From positions 62,001 to 126,000 of the forward strand of contig JAJZZM010000004.1 of assembly GCA_021797555.1 (NCBI GenBank): a DNA stretch of 64,000 nucleotides, read 5' to 3'. The notes beneath the pieces are model-generated. The model had not been told where the DNA came from and ran no database searches. It saw nothing but the letters and a program-made list of their open reading frames with translations. A program made the position numbers and the translations under genes. This document shows positions 44,649 to 53,556 of this stretch, one piece after another (the first letter of the stretch is position 1; every line of letters begins with the position of its first letter). Source of the DNA: Thermoplasmata archaeon. Lineage in GTDB: Archaea; Thermoplasmatota; Thermoplasmata; Thermoplasmatales; Thermoplasmataceae.

Positions 44649-45641
44649 TTATATGGACCTTGCATAATTTGCACTTAAAGCTATTGCCACTTTTTTTATA
44701 AATTTTGCAACGTTGCCCTTTATAAATGAATTATTTACACTGCCAAAATAATTATTGCCTATTTCTACAATATTTACATAATTGTTAGCCCTGAATTCTT
44801 TCATATTGCCCATGGCATTGTACATTGCAGTTATTCCTGATGACCTTGCTATTATTGCAGACATAGGGATATTATGGTAATTTTCCACAGACATTGAATC
44901 ACCGCAGGCATAAACGTCTGGGTAATCCAAGGACCTTAAATATTTATCAACAACTATTTTAGAATTTTTATTTGTTATATTTAAATTGCCTATAATTCTA
45001 TTGCCAGTTAATCCACCTGCAAATAGTGTTAAATCAGATTCATATTCCTTATCTGAGGTAATTACTTTATCTTTTGCTACAGATTTTACCGAGGAATTAT
45101 ATATTATTTTTACATTGTTTTTCTTTAAAATCTTTTCGGCACATATGTGGAAATTATCAGGCAAGCCTGTTAAAAGACGTTTATCCCGCTCTATTATTGT
45201 AATATTTTTATTTTTAATGGTACCTGCTATTTCAATGCCTAAATAGCCACCACCAATTATAACTATATTATCCGAAGTTTTAAATTTTTCACGTATTTTT
45301 ATAGCATCTTCAATAGATGATAAGCCATATATGTACTGACTGCCATTTATAAATGAATAATTCTGGGATGCGCCTAAAGCTATAATCAATTTTTCATAGT
45401 TTACTGTGTTATTGTCTAAAATTACGCTCTTATTTTTAAAATCTATATTTTTTACATTATCAATTATATCGGCATTTCTATTTATCATTGCATGTTCTTC
45501 AGGATAGCCTGAAAGAATATCTATAAGCCGGGGTGCCATTATCATATATTTACTTTTATCTATAAGTAATGCGTTTTTATTAATCAATTTCGCAGATATT
45601 CCCGCAATACCTCCGCCAAGAATTACTATTTTTCCTTTCAT
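44649..45641 (-). CDS. NDH-2-like FAD-dependent oxidoreductase
   Basis: 330-residue flavoprotein with two Rossmann nucleotide loops: the FAD loop KIVILGGGIAGISA (4-17) and the NAD(P)H loop IVIIGGGYLGIEIAG near 145-160; VYACGD near 245 is the second FAD contact. It resembles type II NADH dehydrogenase or sulfide:quinone reductase, but the SQR cysteines are not evident. The C-terminal helix (FIKKVAIALSANYARSI) is amphipathic and could touch the membrane, as in NDH-2. Electron donor and acceptor are not certain. Single gene, divergent from the coiled-coil protein. Confidence 0.8.
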   Translation of the reverse strand: MKGKIVILGGGIAGISAKLINKNALLIDKSKYMIMAPRLIDILSGYPEEHAMINRNADIIDNVKNIDFKNKSVILDNNTVNYEKLIIALGASQNYSFINGSQYIYGLSSIEDAIKIREKFKTSDNIVIIGGGYLGIEIAGTIKNKNITIIERDKRLLTGLPDNFHICAEKILKKNNVKIIYNSSVKSVAKDKVITSDKEYESDLTLFAGGLTGNRIIGNLNITNKNSKIVVDKYLRSLDYPDVYACGDSMSVENYHNIPMSAIIARSSGITAMYNAMGNMKEFRANNYVNIVEIGNNYFGSVNNSFIKGNVAKFIKKVAIALSANYARSI

Positions 45642-45802
45642 TATAACTCAGGGCTATATTTTATAAATAATTATAAATTTTACTTTATTAAAATATCAGT
45701 TATATAAAACATGTAAATTATTTCATTCAGTTTCCAGTTTATAGAGTTTGTTTTTATGTATAGTCTATATAATTATTAAATAGAATGAAATAATAAGTAA
45801 TT

Positions 45803-46864
45803 ATGAATGAATATGATTCGAATTTATTAAACAGCATTCTTACATATCTTGTTGATTCTGTTTCTTATATAAATGACATGGAATCCAAAAAAGATCAGAT
45901 AACTAGCATAAATGAAAAATTGAAAGAGGAAAAATCAAATATTGAATCATTAAAATCTAAAATATCTGAATTAATGAATAGTTATAGCAATGATTACAAA
46001 GATTTTCTGCCATACAAAGAAAAAATAGATAATTACATAGCAACATCCATTGATCAGTTTTTCTCATTAATGTCAAATGAAACGGTATCATCAATAGCAG
46101 ATATTACAAAAAAAATAGAAAATGATATAAAATATGCTATTGAAAACGTAAAATTGTTTTTAATCAATAATCCATTAAAAATACTGGAAGAATCGATAAA
46201 AATAAAAAATGATAATAATTCACTTTTATCAATAGCTTCATATAAATGTGTATTAAATATTGAATATGAATTTCTACTGGAAAATAAGGATTTGGGTTTT
46301 ACGCAGAACCCGCACTTTTTAACATTGACGCCCGGAATTAAAATCCCGGTTAAATTATCCGAGAATGGTGAGATTTTATACGAAAAATTAGATATGTATT
46401 CATTATATAATGCAGAATTATTAGACAATAATATGGTAGCCGAATTCCGTGATAATAATAAATCATTTAAATTTGAATATTTGATCAATAACTCTATAAA
46501 ATCAATATTATATTCTACTGATAATAATACAACAGATTTAATATCAGATAAAAAATTAATGAATAACATTAATATGGATTTAATGGCAAATGCCATGAAA
46601 AAATTATATAAAGTATTTATAGACCTTGAAAATACAAAAATACAGTTATTGTCTCTAAAAATGGATGGTGTAGACTTAATCGAAAATACATTATTTGATA
46701 AATTGTTATGTAAATTAATAGAATCGGATTATATAAAAAACATTGTTAGGGAATTGCCAGAAAAAAGCAATGAAACAAATGTTATAACAAAGGAACTTAT
46801 AAAAAATAGAATAAATACAATAGGAAATAACTGCGATAAATTAAATAATATACTATTTGATTGA
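45803..46864 (+). CDS. Hypothetical coiled-coil protein, 353 aa
   Basis: Not recognised. The first 75 residues are a helical, heptad-like region (SKKDQITSINEKLKEEKSNI and on) typical of a coiled coil. The rest mixes helices and beta strands with many Asn and Ile and two or three cysteines. No signal peptide or membrane helix. It overlaps the 3' end of cbiF on the other strand by 12 nt. A scaffold or cytoskeletal role is only a guess. Confidence 0.6.
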   Translation: MNEYDSNLLNSILTYLVDSVSYINDMESKKDQITSINEKLKEEKSNIESLKSKISELMNSYSNDYKDFLPYKEKIDNYIATSIDQFFSLMSNETVSSIADITKKIENDIKYAIENVKLFLINNPLKILEESIKIKNDNNSLLSIASYKCVLNIEYEFLLENKDLGFTQNPHFLTLTPGIKIPVKLSENGEILYEKLDMYSLYNAELLDNNMVAEFRDNNKSFKFEYLINNSIKSILYSTDNNTTDLISDKKLMNNINMDLMANAMKKLYKVFIDLENTKIQLLSLKMDGVDLIENTLFDKLLCKLIESDYIKNIVRELPEKSNETNVITKELIKNRINTIGNNCDKLNNILFD

Positions 46865-47605
46865 TTTTCTGAACAAATGTGTAAATTCAGGATTATATAA
46901 AAACGATTTTTTATCCGATGAAAATGATATATTGCCACCTATTAATAATAATGCCTGCCTATTTATTCTATTGACAAATATTGAATTCTCCAGATTTTCA
47001 AGGTCCGTGAATATTATTTTTTCATCCGGCCATGAAATTTTATAGGCAATTATTATTTTATCAGTTTTTGAATATCCTGCATTTAATAATTTCTCCTTTA
47101 CCTTCGAAATATTTGATGCACTTAAAAATATAGCCAGTGATGTTTTATGCTTTGCTATTACTGATAAATCTTCATTTTCGAATTTTTCAGTCCTTCTGGG
47201 TACCCTTGTTAATATAACTGTCTGTGTTGTTCCCGGTGATGTTAGTTCGATTTTCAATTTTGCCGCTGCAGCAAAAACGGAGCTTATTCCGGGTATTATT
47301 TCATAATCCATATTGTTATCCTCAAAAAATGAAATTTCATCATTTATTGCACCGTATATTGATGGATCGCCACTATGCAATCTCGATATATCATAGTTTT
47401 TATCGTAATACTCCTTTATTATTGATGTTATCTCATTTATATTTAACTCTGATGTTTTTATAATTTTTTTTGCATTTGAATTTTTTAGAACCCCGTCATT
47501 TACTAAAGAATCCGCATATAATATTACATCTGTTTTTCCAATTATTTTATATGCCTTTAAGGTCAATAATTCAGGGTCTCCAGGACCAGCACCAATTATA
47601 TGTAT
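46853..47605 (-). CDS. cbiF: CbiF/CobM, precorrin-4 C11-methyltransferase, probable ATA start
   Basis: SAM-dependent methyltransferase of corrin ring synthesis, 250 residues. RLHSGDPSIYGA and LTSPGTTQTVILTRVPRR are CbiF marks. The essential first motif HIIGAGPGDPELLTLKAY is encoded upstream of the first ATG/GTG/TTG available (a TTG at 47566 would delete it). The frame is open back to a stop near 47635 without a standard start. A doubled GGTGAT (47612-47623) ends 6 nt before ATA 47605, which gives the normal length, so ATA is the best start candidate. It overlaps cbiL by 10 nt. Confidence 0.88.
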   Translation of the reverse strand: MHIIGAGPGDPELLTLKAYKIIGKTDVILYADSLVNDGVLKNSNAKKIIKTSELNINEITSIIKEYYDKNYDISRLHSGDPSIYGAINDEISFFEDNNMDYEIIPGISSVFAAAAKLKIELTSPGTTQTVILTRVPRRTEKFENEDLSVIAKHKTSLAIFLSASNISKVKEKLLNAGYSKTDKIIIAYKISWPDEKIIFTDLENLENSIFVNRINRQALLLIGGNISFSSDKKSFLYNPEFTHLFRKSIK

Positions 47606-48255
47606 CGTTTTATCACCATCACCGTCATGTAATCCTTTATATCATCAATGTTATAATAAATTTTTTGCTCATCCATAGATACATAGCTCATTATATAATA
47701 ATTTTTTATATTTAATTCATTTATTATTCTTTTTATTATCTCCTTGGCTCTTGTTATCTTTAATAATGCTATATTATCTGCAGATAATATTTTCTCCTTC
47801 ATATAATCATAATCATTGATTGCAGGTATTACTAACAAGGTTTCATTTTTTGTTGATAAAATAATTTTTAACTGTGCTGATAAACCGTTTATTGAGCTTA
47901 TTCCTGGAATAACATTAAAATCAAAATCTACATATTTCATTATATCTATGAATGTGCTGTATAATAAAGGCTCACCCTCAACAGCATAAACAACATTTCT
48001 GTTATCATTTAAATATTTTTTAATTAACAGTGCATAATCCCTGAATATATGATCAATGTTTTCTGATCCTATAGGGAAATTTAATGGGTAAAGCCTGCCT
48101 TTATCTATATTATAATTACCTATTATTTTTTCTGCAATTTTCAATGAAGTTCCAGGATAAAATATTATATCTGAATCTATTAATTTTTTATAGCCCTTTA
48201 ATGTTATCAATTCAGGGTCCCCGGGGCCAAGCCCAACAACTGTAAAATCACTCAT
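47596..48255 (-). CDS. cbiL: CbiL/CobI, precorrin-2 C20-methyltransferase
   Basis: 219-residue SAM methyltransferase acting on precorrin-2 or cobalt-factor II. VVGLGPGDPELITLKGYK at the start, FYPGTSLKIA and AVEGEPLLYST are the family marks distinguishing it from the other ring methyltransferases. GGTG precedes ATG 48255; a GTG at 48264 is in frame but lies upstream of the site indicated by the Shine-Dalgarno. The gene begins 8 nt inside the end of cbiET and ends 10 nt inside cbiF: a tightly overlapping operon. Confidence 0.92.
   Translation of the reverse strand: MSDFTVVGLGPGDPELITLKGYKKLIDSDIIFYPGTSLKIAEKIIGNYNIDKGRLYPLNFPIGSENIDHIFRDYALLIKKYLNDNRNVVYAVEGEPLLYSTFIDIMKYVDFDFNVIPGISSINGLSAQLKIILSTKNETLLVIPAINDYDYMKEKILSADNIALLKITRAKEIIKRIINELNIKNYYIMSYVSMDEQKIYYNIDDIKDYMTVMVIKRYI
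47612..47623 (-). promoter_or_regulatory. Doubled Shine-Dalgarno GGTGATGGTGAT before cbiF
   Basis: Two copies of GGTGAT, each complementary to the 3' end of archaeal 16S rRNA (AUCACC), lie in the last codons of cbiL. The second is 6 nt before the ATA proposed as the cbiF start. The doubling may compensate for a poor start codon. Confidence 0.6.
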
Positions 48256-49447
48256 TTTTAACACCTTTTACCACATATACCTGATTTAATGGAGCAAATC
48301 TTGTTAAATTATTTATATCTCTGCTCCTTGATACATTTATCTGCTTTATATTTACACCCATATCTAGTTTTTTCATTTTATTATATGCCTTTACCATATT
48401 CTCTATTGTTGCTGTATTTACAATTATAATGCCATTGCTTTTTAATCTTTTGTGTGAGTATTCTATTATGCTTTCAATTTTTGATGACGACCCGCCTATG
48501 AATACTATATCCGGGTCATCGGTTATATTATACAATATAGCTGGCGCCTCTCCATTGATAACTTCTAGGTCTGTAGAAAAACCTTTCATGTTTTTTATTA
48601 TGTTATTATATGATTCAACATCCTTTTCAATTGAGTATATTTTTCCATCTTTATTGTAGAATGATGCCTCTATTGATATAGACCCAGTTCCAGATCCTAT
48701 ATCCCATATAGTAGAATTATTTTTTATATCCATTTCGGAAATATCTATATTCCTTATCTCTTTTTTTGTAATATTATTATTTTTTTTAATAAAATTATTA
48801 TCATCCAGGCTTATTGTATTATCCTTATATTTTTTTAATAAAATTGCATTTAAATCGCTAAATTCCATATTTATTAAATCGTTTATATTATATTTACCTA
48901 TTTTTTCATTTTTATATCCTAAGTTTTCAAACACATATGCAGTAAAATTATTTAAATTGAAATCAAGTAAATATTTTGCAATATTTGATGGAGAATTTAT
49001 TTTGTCTGTGAATAAAAATATTTTATTATGGCATCTTATCTTCTGTGCAAGGCCCTTTATTGGCCTTCCATGCAGGCTTATTACCTTTATATCGTTATAT
49101 TCCTCTTTTATTTTAGCCATTGCTATCTGCAATGCGCCTATATTCGGTATTATATCTATAAATCTTTTATCAAAATTATCTATTATTAATTTGCCTATGC
49201 CATAAAATAAAGGATCGCCAGACGCTATTACTGTTATTTTTTTATTATCATTAAAATATTCATTTAACTGGATTAAAAATTTATTTATATCCATTATTTC
49301 TATCTTATTTTTATCTATATTATTTAACAGATTAATATTTCTTCTGCCAGAAAATATTACATCACTATTATTAATGCAGTATAATTCATTATCGCTGAAT
49401 CTTTTACATGGATTTATCCCAATAATATTAATCCTGTTCAACTTCAT
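48248..49447 (-). CDS. cbiE: CbiE-CbiT fusion (CobL-like precorrin-6Y methylase/decarboxylase)
   Basis: 399 residues. The first 200 are CbiE, a tetrapyrrole methylase (INIIGINPC, VIASGDPLFYGIGK, KVISLHGRP). The last 180 are CbiT, a class I methyltransferase with the SAM loop WDIGSGTGSISIEAS and FIGGSSSKI. Together they methylate C5 and C15 and remove the C12 acetate carboxyl in corrin synthesis. Start ATG 49447 is followed by KLNRINIIG; an upstream TTG would extend it by eight residues. The gene begins within the end of cobA by about 20 nt. Fused CobL is known in bacteria; separate genes are common in archaea. Confidence 0.92.
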   Translation of the reverse strand: MKLNRINIIGINPCKRFSDNELYCINNSDVIFSGRRNINLLNNIDKNKIEIMDINKFLIQLNEYFNDNKKITVIASGDPLFYGIGKLIIDNFDKRFIDIIPNIGALQIAMAKIKEEYNDIKVISLHGRPIKGLAQKIRCHNKIFLFTDKINSPSNIAKYLLDFNLNNFTAYVFENLGYKNEKIGKYNINDLINMEFSDLNAILLKKYKDNTISLDDNNFIKKNNNITKKEIRNIDISEMDIKNNSTIWDIGSGTGSISIEASFYNKDGKIYSIEKDVESYNNIIKNMKGFSTDLEVINGEAPAILYNITDDPDIVFIGGSSSKIESIIEYSHKRLKSNGIIIVNTATIENMVKAYNKMKKLDMGVNIKQINVSRSRDINNLTRFAPLNQVYVVKGVKNE

Positions 49448-50705
49448 CACCAAAAAAATTTTTAATGTCATTATCCATAAATATTTTTTTATTTTTAATG
49501 ATATCCTGTAAACTGTCAGTTATTTTATATGTATCATCCATAAATAAAATATAATCAGATTTTTTTATGTGTTCCTTTACATAATTATTTATCCCAATAT
49601 TTTCTTTATTGATTAATTTTAAATTTTCATTATTATATCCAATTATAATATCATCATTGCTTATTCTATAATTATTTATGTTATAAACATTGAATATGCA
49701 GTATTTTTTTAAATAATTTATTCCATAGTTATCTGTTATTATATTTTTAATATTCCTTATATCAAATTTATTTATTTCAAATAATTCCATAAGATATCTT
49801 ATATAAAATCCATTTATAACAATATTTTTATTTTTCAGATATTCAGGATTAATTTTGTTAATGGTTATATCAGATGACCTTATTTTAAATACAGTTAATC
49901 CCTTATTCTCCAAACTTTCAGTATCTATTTCGGATGTTTCATAAAAAACCGTAAGTATTTTGCCTGAATACTTTCTTTTTTCAAAATATCCAAAATATTC
50001 GTGATATTTAACTGTATTTCCTATCACTATCAGTGATGGGGATTCATCATAATTATAATTAAAATTATTTAATGTTCCAACTAAAGTTTCCTGATAATTA
50101 TATGTCCCGTTCCTAATCAGGGCTATTTTTGTGTTTTCATTATATCCCAGTAATAATAATCTTTTTATTATTTCGTTTATATTGTGAGAACCCATAAAAA
50201 TTATCAATGTATATGCATCGCAGTTAAAATACCTGCAATCCGGTATATTAACATTTTCTATGTTATTACCTGTTGTTACAATAATGCCATGATTAACATT
50301 CCTGTGTGTCAGAGGTATACCGGAATATGCCGGCACGGCAAGCAGGGAGGATATTCCTGGAATTAATTCGTATTTTATACTGTTTTTTATTAACTCCTCT
50401 ATTTCCTCCCCGCCCCTGCCAAATAGAAATGGGTCTCCACCCTTTAATCTTACAATTATATTATATTTTAATGAATATTCTATCAATAATTTATTTATTT
50501 CTTCCTGGCTTATCCTTTTTTTATATGGAATTTTCCCAACATATACCCTTATGCATCCATCTTTCAAAAGGTTCAATATTCCGGGGTTAATCAAATGGTC
50601 ATATATCACAACATCTGCCTTTTTTATTATATTATACGCTTTTAATGTTAATAATTCAGGGTCTCCGGGCCCTGATCCAACAATATATACCGTCATTAGA
50701 ACCAT
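49428..50705 (-). CDS. cobA: CobA uroporphyrinogen-III methyltransferase with HemD-like C-terminal domain
   Basis: 425 residues. The first 240 are SUMT, making precorrin-2: YIVGSGPGDPELLTLKAY, VVIYDHLI, RLKGGDPFLFGRGGEE, GIPLTHR and TLIIFMG are complete. The remaining 180 (from KILTVFYETSEIDTESLEN) have the weak repeats of uroporphyrinogen-III synthase, a highly divergent family, so HemD function is plausible but unproven. Its size and placement match CobA-HemD fusions. Start may be ATG 50705 or ATG 50696. It is the first gene of the corrin operon cobA-cbiET-cbiL-cbiF. Confidence 0.88.
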   Translation of the reverse strand: MVLMTVYIVGSGPGDPELLTLKAYNIIKKADVVIYDHLINPGILNLLKDGCIRVYVGKIPYKKRISQEEINKLLIEYSLKYNIIVRLKGGDPFLFGRGGEEIEELIKNSIKYELIPGISSLLAVPAYSGIPLTHRNVNHGIIVTTGNNIENVNIPDCRYFNCDAYTLIIFMGSHNINEIIKRLLLLGYNENTKIALIRNGTYNYQETLVGTLNNFNYNYDESPSLIVIGNTVKYHEYFGYFEKRKYSGKILTVFYETSEIDTESLENKGLTVFKIRSSDITINKINPEYLKNKNIVINGFYIRYLMELFEINKFDIRNIKNIITDNYGINYLKKYCIFNVYNINNYRISNDDIIIGYNNENLKLINKENIGINNYVKEHIKKSDYILFMDDTYKITDSLQDIIKNKKIFMDNDIKNFFGDEVEQD

Positions 50706-50916
50706 ATTTATAATTAATATTTGTTTTTATTTGTAATTAACGATATGCCAAAATCATTATTTATGCTATATGAATAATTTCCAAAACCGGTACATGATTT
50801 TATGGCGTGACAACAGGTATAATCATGCAAACAGCAAAAATAAAAAAATAATAATTATACGACATGATATAAGAACAACAATAAACAATACCACAAATAA
50901 AATACAAATAAAATAC

Positions 50917-51903
50917 TATGATATCCTGAAATGAGTTCCCATATATACTTATTGTTTTTTAACATCCAATTTACCTCCTTTTTCCTCATACGCCATTGAT
51001 GGTGTTACAACAGGCCTCCCATCTATGGATAATGACATATGCCTTCTCTTGTAATTATAATAGTAAATTACTTCATCCCATGTGGAGAAGTATGGCTTCA
51101 ATGGTTTTACTGTGCCATTCAGTCTTTCTAATTTACCATTGGTCTGTGGATGATCTATTCTTGCTAATATATGTTTTATTCCATTGTTATCCAGATATTC
51201 CTGGAACTTGTTATGATCTCCAGGCATTCCATTCTTGCCATTGGAAAAGAACTGTGTACCATGGTCTGTTAATATCTCTAAAGGCTTTCCGTATAACTCT
51301 ATTGCATGAATCAATGTATTTATTGTATTATCTATGGTTTCCTCACTGTATACTCCCAAACTTACTATAAATCTGGATGCATCATCCTCTATAATTATTA
51401 ATTTCTCATCATCACTGTATTTACTCCAGTCTATATGCCATAGTGTATTGCTGTGCTTTCTCTCATACTTTACATACTTCCTCTGCTTCCTCTTGTTAAT
51501 GCTCTGATCCACCATATTATATTTCAATAATACTTTGTATATAATATTGTGGGATACCTCAATTCCTGAATCCTTAAGGTAGTTCTCTATTGCCATTGGT
51601 CCTGACAATGGATAGTTATCCCTTATGCTTATTATCAGTTCCTCTGTATCTTCATCTGTAATCTTTGATTTTCTTCCAGTTTTATATAATTCCGTTTTAT
51701 TGTAGTTGATGTAATTGTAATAAATCTTGTTGATGTATCTTATACTCACCCTGTATATTGCTGCTAATTCAGCAGATGATGTTCCCTTCTTTTTCTGATT
51801 TATTATGTATTTTAATTTCTTATTGTTTAACTTCACCCTGGGTTTAGGATTTCTACCTATATTTAAGCGATCTTTAAATAAGAACTCAATTCGGGATAAC
51901 ATA
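50917..51903 (-). mobile_element. Complete IS481-like insertion sequence with inverted and direct repeats
   Basis: About 990 bp containing one transposase gene. Imperfect inverted ends are TATGATATCCTGAAATGAGT (from 50917) and, in reverse complement from 51903, TATGTTATCCCGAATTGAGT; 18 of the 22 bases of each end pair. Just outside, AAATAAAATAC occurs at 50906-50916 and again at 51908-51918, an 11-bp direct repeat (15 bp if CACAAATAAAATACA is compared at 50892 and 51905). Direct flanks mean a fairly recent insertion. Exact ends are uncertain by about 4 bp on the right. Confidence 0.8.
50949..51902 (-). CDS. Integrase-core (rve, DDE) transposase
   Basis: 317 residues started at ATG 51902, which lies at the inner edge of the right inverted repeat; longer readings run into the next gene and are rejected. 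An N-terminal helix-turn-helix (TSSAELAAIYRVSIRYINKI, 41-60) is followed by the integrase core: D158 in WHIDWSKY, D213 in LTDHGTQF, E259 in GKLERLNG. The spacing D213-E259 is longer than the usual 35 because of an insert (NGKNGMPGDH). RRHMSL near 293 fits the family. The frame is intact, so the element may still be active. It reads toward the corrin operon. Confidence 0.9.
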   Translation of the reverse strand: MLSRIEFLFKDRLNIGRNPKPRVKLNNKKLKYIINQKKKGTSSAELAAIYRVSIRYINKIYYNYINYNKTELYKTGRKSKITDEDTEELIISIRDNYPLSGPMAIENYLKDSGIEVSHNIIYKVLLKYNMVDQSINKRKQRKYVKYERKHSNTLWHIDWSKYSDDEKLIIIEDDASRFIVSLGVYSEETIDNTINTLIHAIELYGKPLEILTDHGTQFFSNGKNGMPGDHNKFQEYLDNNGIKHILARIDHPQTNGKLERLNGTVKPLKPYFSTWDEVIYYYNYKRRHMSLSIDGRPVVTPSMAYEEKGGKLDVKKQ

Positions 51904-51953
51904 ACACAAATAAAATACAGTAATATTTTAATATCAGTTAAAAATGAACAGTT

Positions 51954-53084
51954 ATGTCCGATGTCAACGTTGTTATTATTGGGGATGCCAATGCAGGAAT
52001 AATAACTGCAAATAAATTGAGAATGCATACCGATAATAATGTAAAGATAAAAATTATAGGCAATTCAGAAAAGATATATTTTAAGCCAGATGGTGTTTTA
52101 ATACCATTTAATGATATAAATTATAAGGAAACCTTAAAAAATACAGATGCAGTGTTAACATATGGCATAGAAAGAATAAGGGCACTGGCAACAAAAATAA
52201 ATCCTGAAGATAAATATGTATCCTTAGATAATGGGAAAACACTGCCATATGATTATTTAGTAATAGCAACAGGCGATCGTTTAGTCCCAGAGGATGTTCC
52301 AGGCTATAATGATGATGTATACCATTATTATGATCTCAACAATGCAATGAAAACAAAGGAAGGATTAAATAATTTTAAGGGCGGTAAAATTGTTATAGGC
52401 CCCGCAAGCATGCCATTTCAGTGCCCTGTGGCACCATCGGAATTTGTCTTTGAATTGGATAAATTTTTAACCGGGCGCAATTTAAGGGATAAAACAGAAA
52501 TAACCTTAATAATGCCATCCGATGATGTACTGCCATTTAAACCTGTTTCGGATTTTATAAGAAATGGCTTTTCTGAGAAAAAGATAAATTTTATACCGAA
52601 ATTTAAAGATCCTGTTATAGATGGAAAAACAAAGGAAATAACATCAGGAGACAATAAATTAAAATATGATATGCTGGTTTTAATACCACCACATAAGGGC
52701 CAGAAATTTATTACGGATTCCGGCTTAGCAGATGAAACAGGATATATAAATGTTGATAAATTTAAATTAAATTATAAAGATTATGATAACATTTATGCTG
52801 TTGGTGATGCTATAAATTTCCCATTTAAGGTTGGCGCCCTTGGCCATTCAGAAGCCTCATATGTTGCCAATACGATAGCTAAGGATATAAATGGCAATTT
52901 AACCAGTGACCTGTATGATGGCTTTATGGGATGCTCAACAGTTTTTATGGATAACTCAGGTTTTACATTATCCTTTGATTATAATTCAAAGCCTACTGTC
53001 AATTACGCAGGCAAAACCGATTATTTTTTAAAATACATATCCGCCAATGTTTATTTCTCTTCAATATTAAGTGGTATATTATGA
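51954..53084 (+). CDS. Sulfide:quinone oxidoreductase-like flavoprotein
   Basis: 376-residue FAD protein. The FAD loop VNVVIIGDANAGIITANK has DAN in place of the usual GGG. GPASMPFQCPVAPSEF near 145-160 is the SQR-type cysteine segment, and DNIYAVGDAINFP is the second FAD motif. A further Cys lies in DGFMGCSTVF. Sulfide oxidation is therefore suggested but unproven; relatives also act as NADH or other quinone reductases. A TATA-like ATTTTAATATC is about 25 nt before the ATG. The insertion sequence ends 50 nt upstream. The next gene is its usual partner, DUF1641. Confidence 0.8.
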   Translation: MSDVNVVIIGDANAGIITANKLRMHTDNNVKIKIIGNSEKIYFKPDGVLIPFNDINYKETLKNTDAVLTYGIERIRALATKINPEDKYVSLDNGKTLPYDYLVIATGDRLVPEDVPGYNDDVYHYYDLNNAMKTKEGLNNFKGGKIVIGPASMPFQCPVAPSEFVFELDKFLTGRNLRDKTEITLIMPSDDVLPFKPVSDFIRNGFSEKKINFIPKFKDPVIDGKTKEITSGDNKLKYDMLVLIPPHKGQKFITDSGLADETGYINVDKFKLNYKDYDNIYAVGDAINFPFKVGALGHSEASYVANTIAKDINGNLTSDLYDGFMGCSTVFMDNSGFTLSFDYNSKPTVNYAGKTDYFLKYISANVYFSSILSGIL

Positions 53085-53094
53085 GGTGGTAAAA

Positions 53095-53556
53095 ATGAAG
53101 GAAGATTTTAATTATGATGATATAGAAAATATAATATCTAAAATGAACGAAAATAAGGATTTAATAAATGCAATGCTAAAACTGTTAGAAAAATTAAAGG
53201 ATGCAGGTGCGGTGGAATCACTAAATCACATAACAGATGTATTGCCCGACAATCTTGATTTTTTTGTGAGGTCATTCACATCCCCTAGTTTTATAGAAAC
53301 GTTATCAAAATCAGGGAATACCTTAATGTCACTGTTATTTTTATTATCAAATGATGAAATGTCAGATATTATCAGGGCAATATCATTTAATTCGCAGGGC
53401 ATTGCAGAATCAATGGTAGATAATGCCTCATCTGCACAACCCATGTCCCTGTTTAAATTAATGTCATTATTCAAGGATCCTGAAGTAGCAGCAGGATTAA
53501 ATGCATTTATTGGTGCTTTGAAGGTACTTGGCAATTCATTAAAAAAATTAAAATGA
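53095..53556 (+). CDS. DUF1641-family protein, partner of the SQR-like protein
   Basis: 153-residue helical protein. The pattern LLEKLKDAGAVESLNHI and later GLNAFIGALKVLGNSLKK are those of DUF1641, commonly found next to sulfide:quinone reductases and formate dehydrogenases. Function unknown. GAGGTGG precedes ATG 53095, which is 10 nt after the flavoprotein stop; an upstream in-frame start would overlap that stop and is not preferred. Its end overlaps the VWA gene on the other strand by 9 nt. Confidence 0.82.
   Translation: MKEDFNYDDIENIISKMNENKDLINAMLKLLEKLKDAGAVESLNHITDVLPDNLDFFVRSFTSPSFIETLSKSGNTLMSLLFLLSNDEMSDIIRAISFNSQGIAESMVDNASSAQPMSLFKLMSLFKDPEVAAGLNAFIGALKVLGNSLKKLK

Noticed and set aside
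51903-52028. Upstream extension of the transposase frame by 42 codons
   Set aside because: It crosses the inverted repeat and the target duplication into the flavoprotein gene, so it is a chance open frame. ATG 51902 is inside the element.
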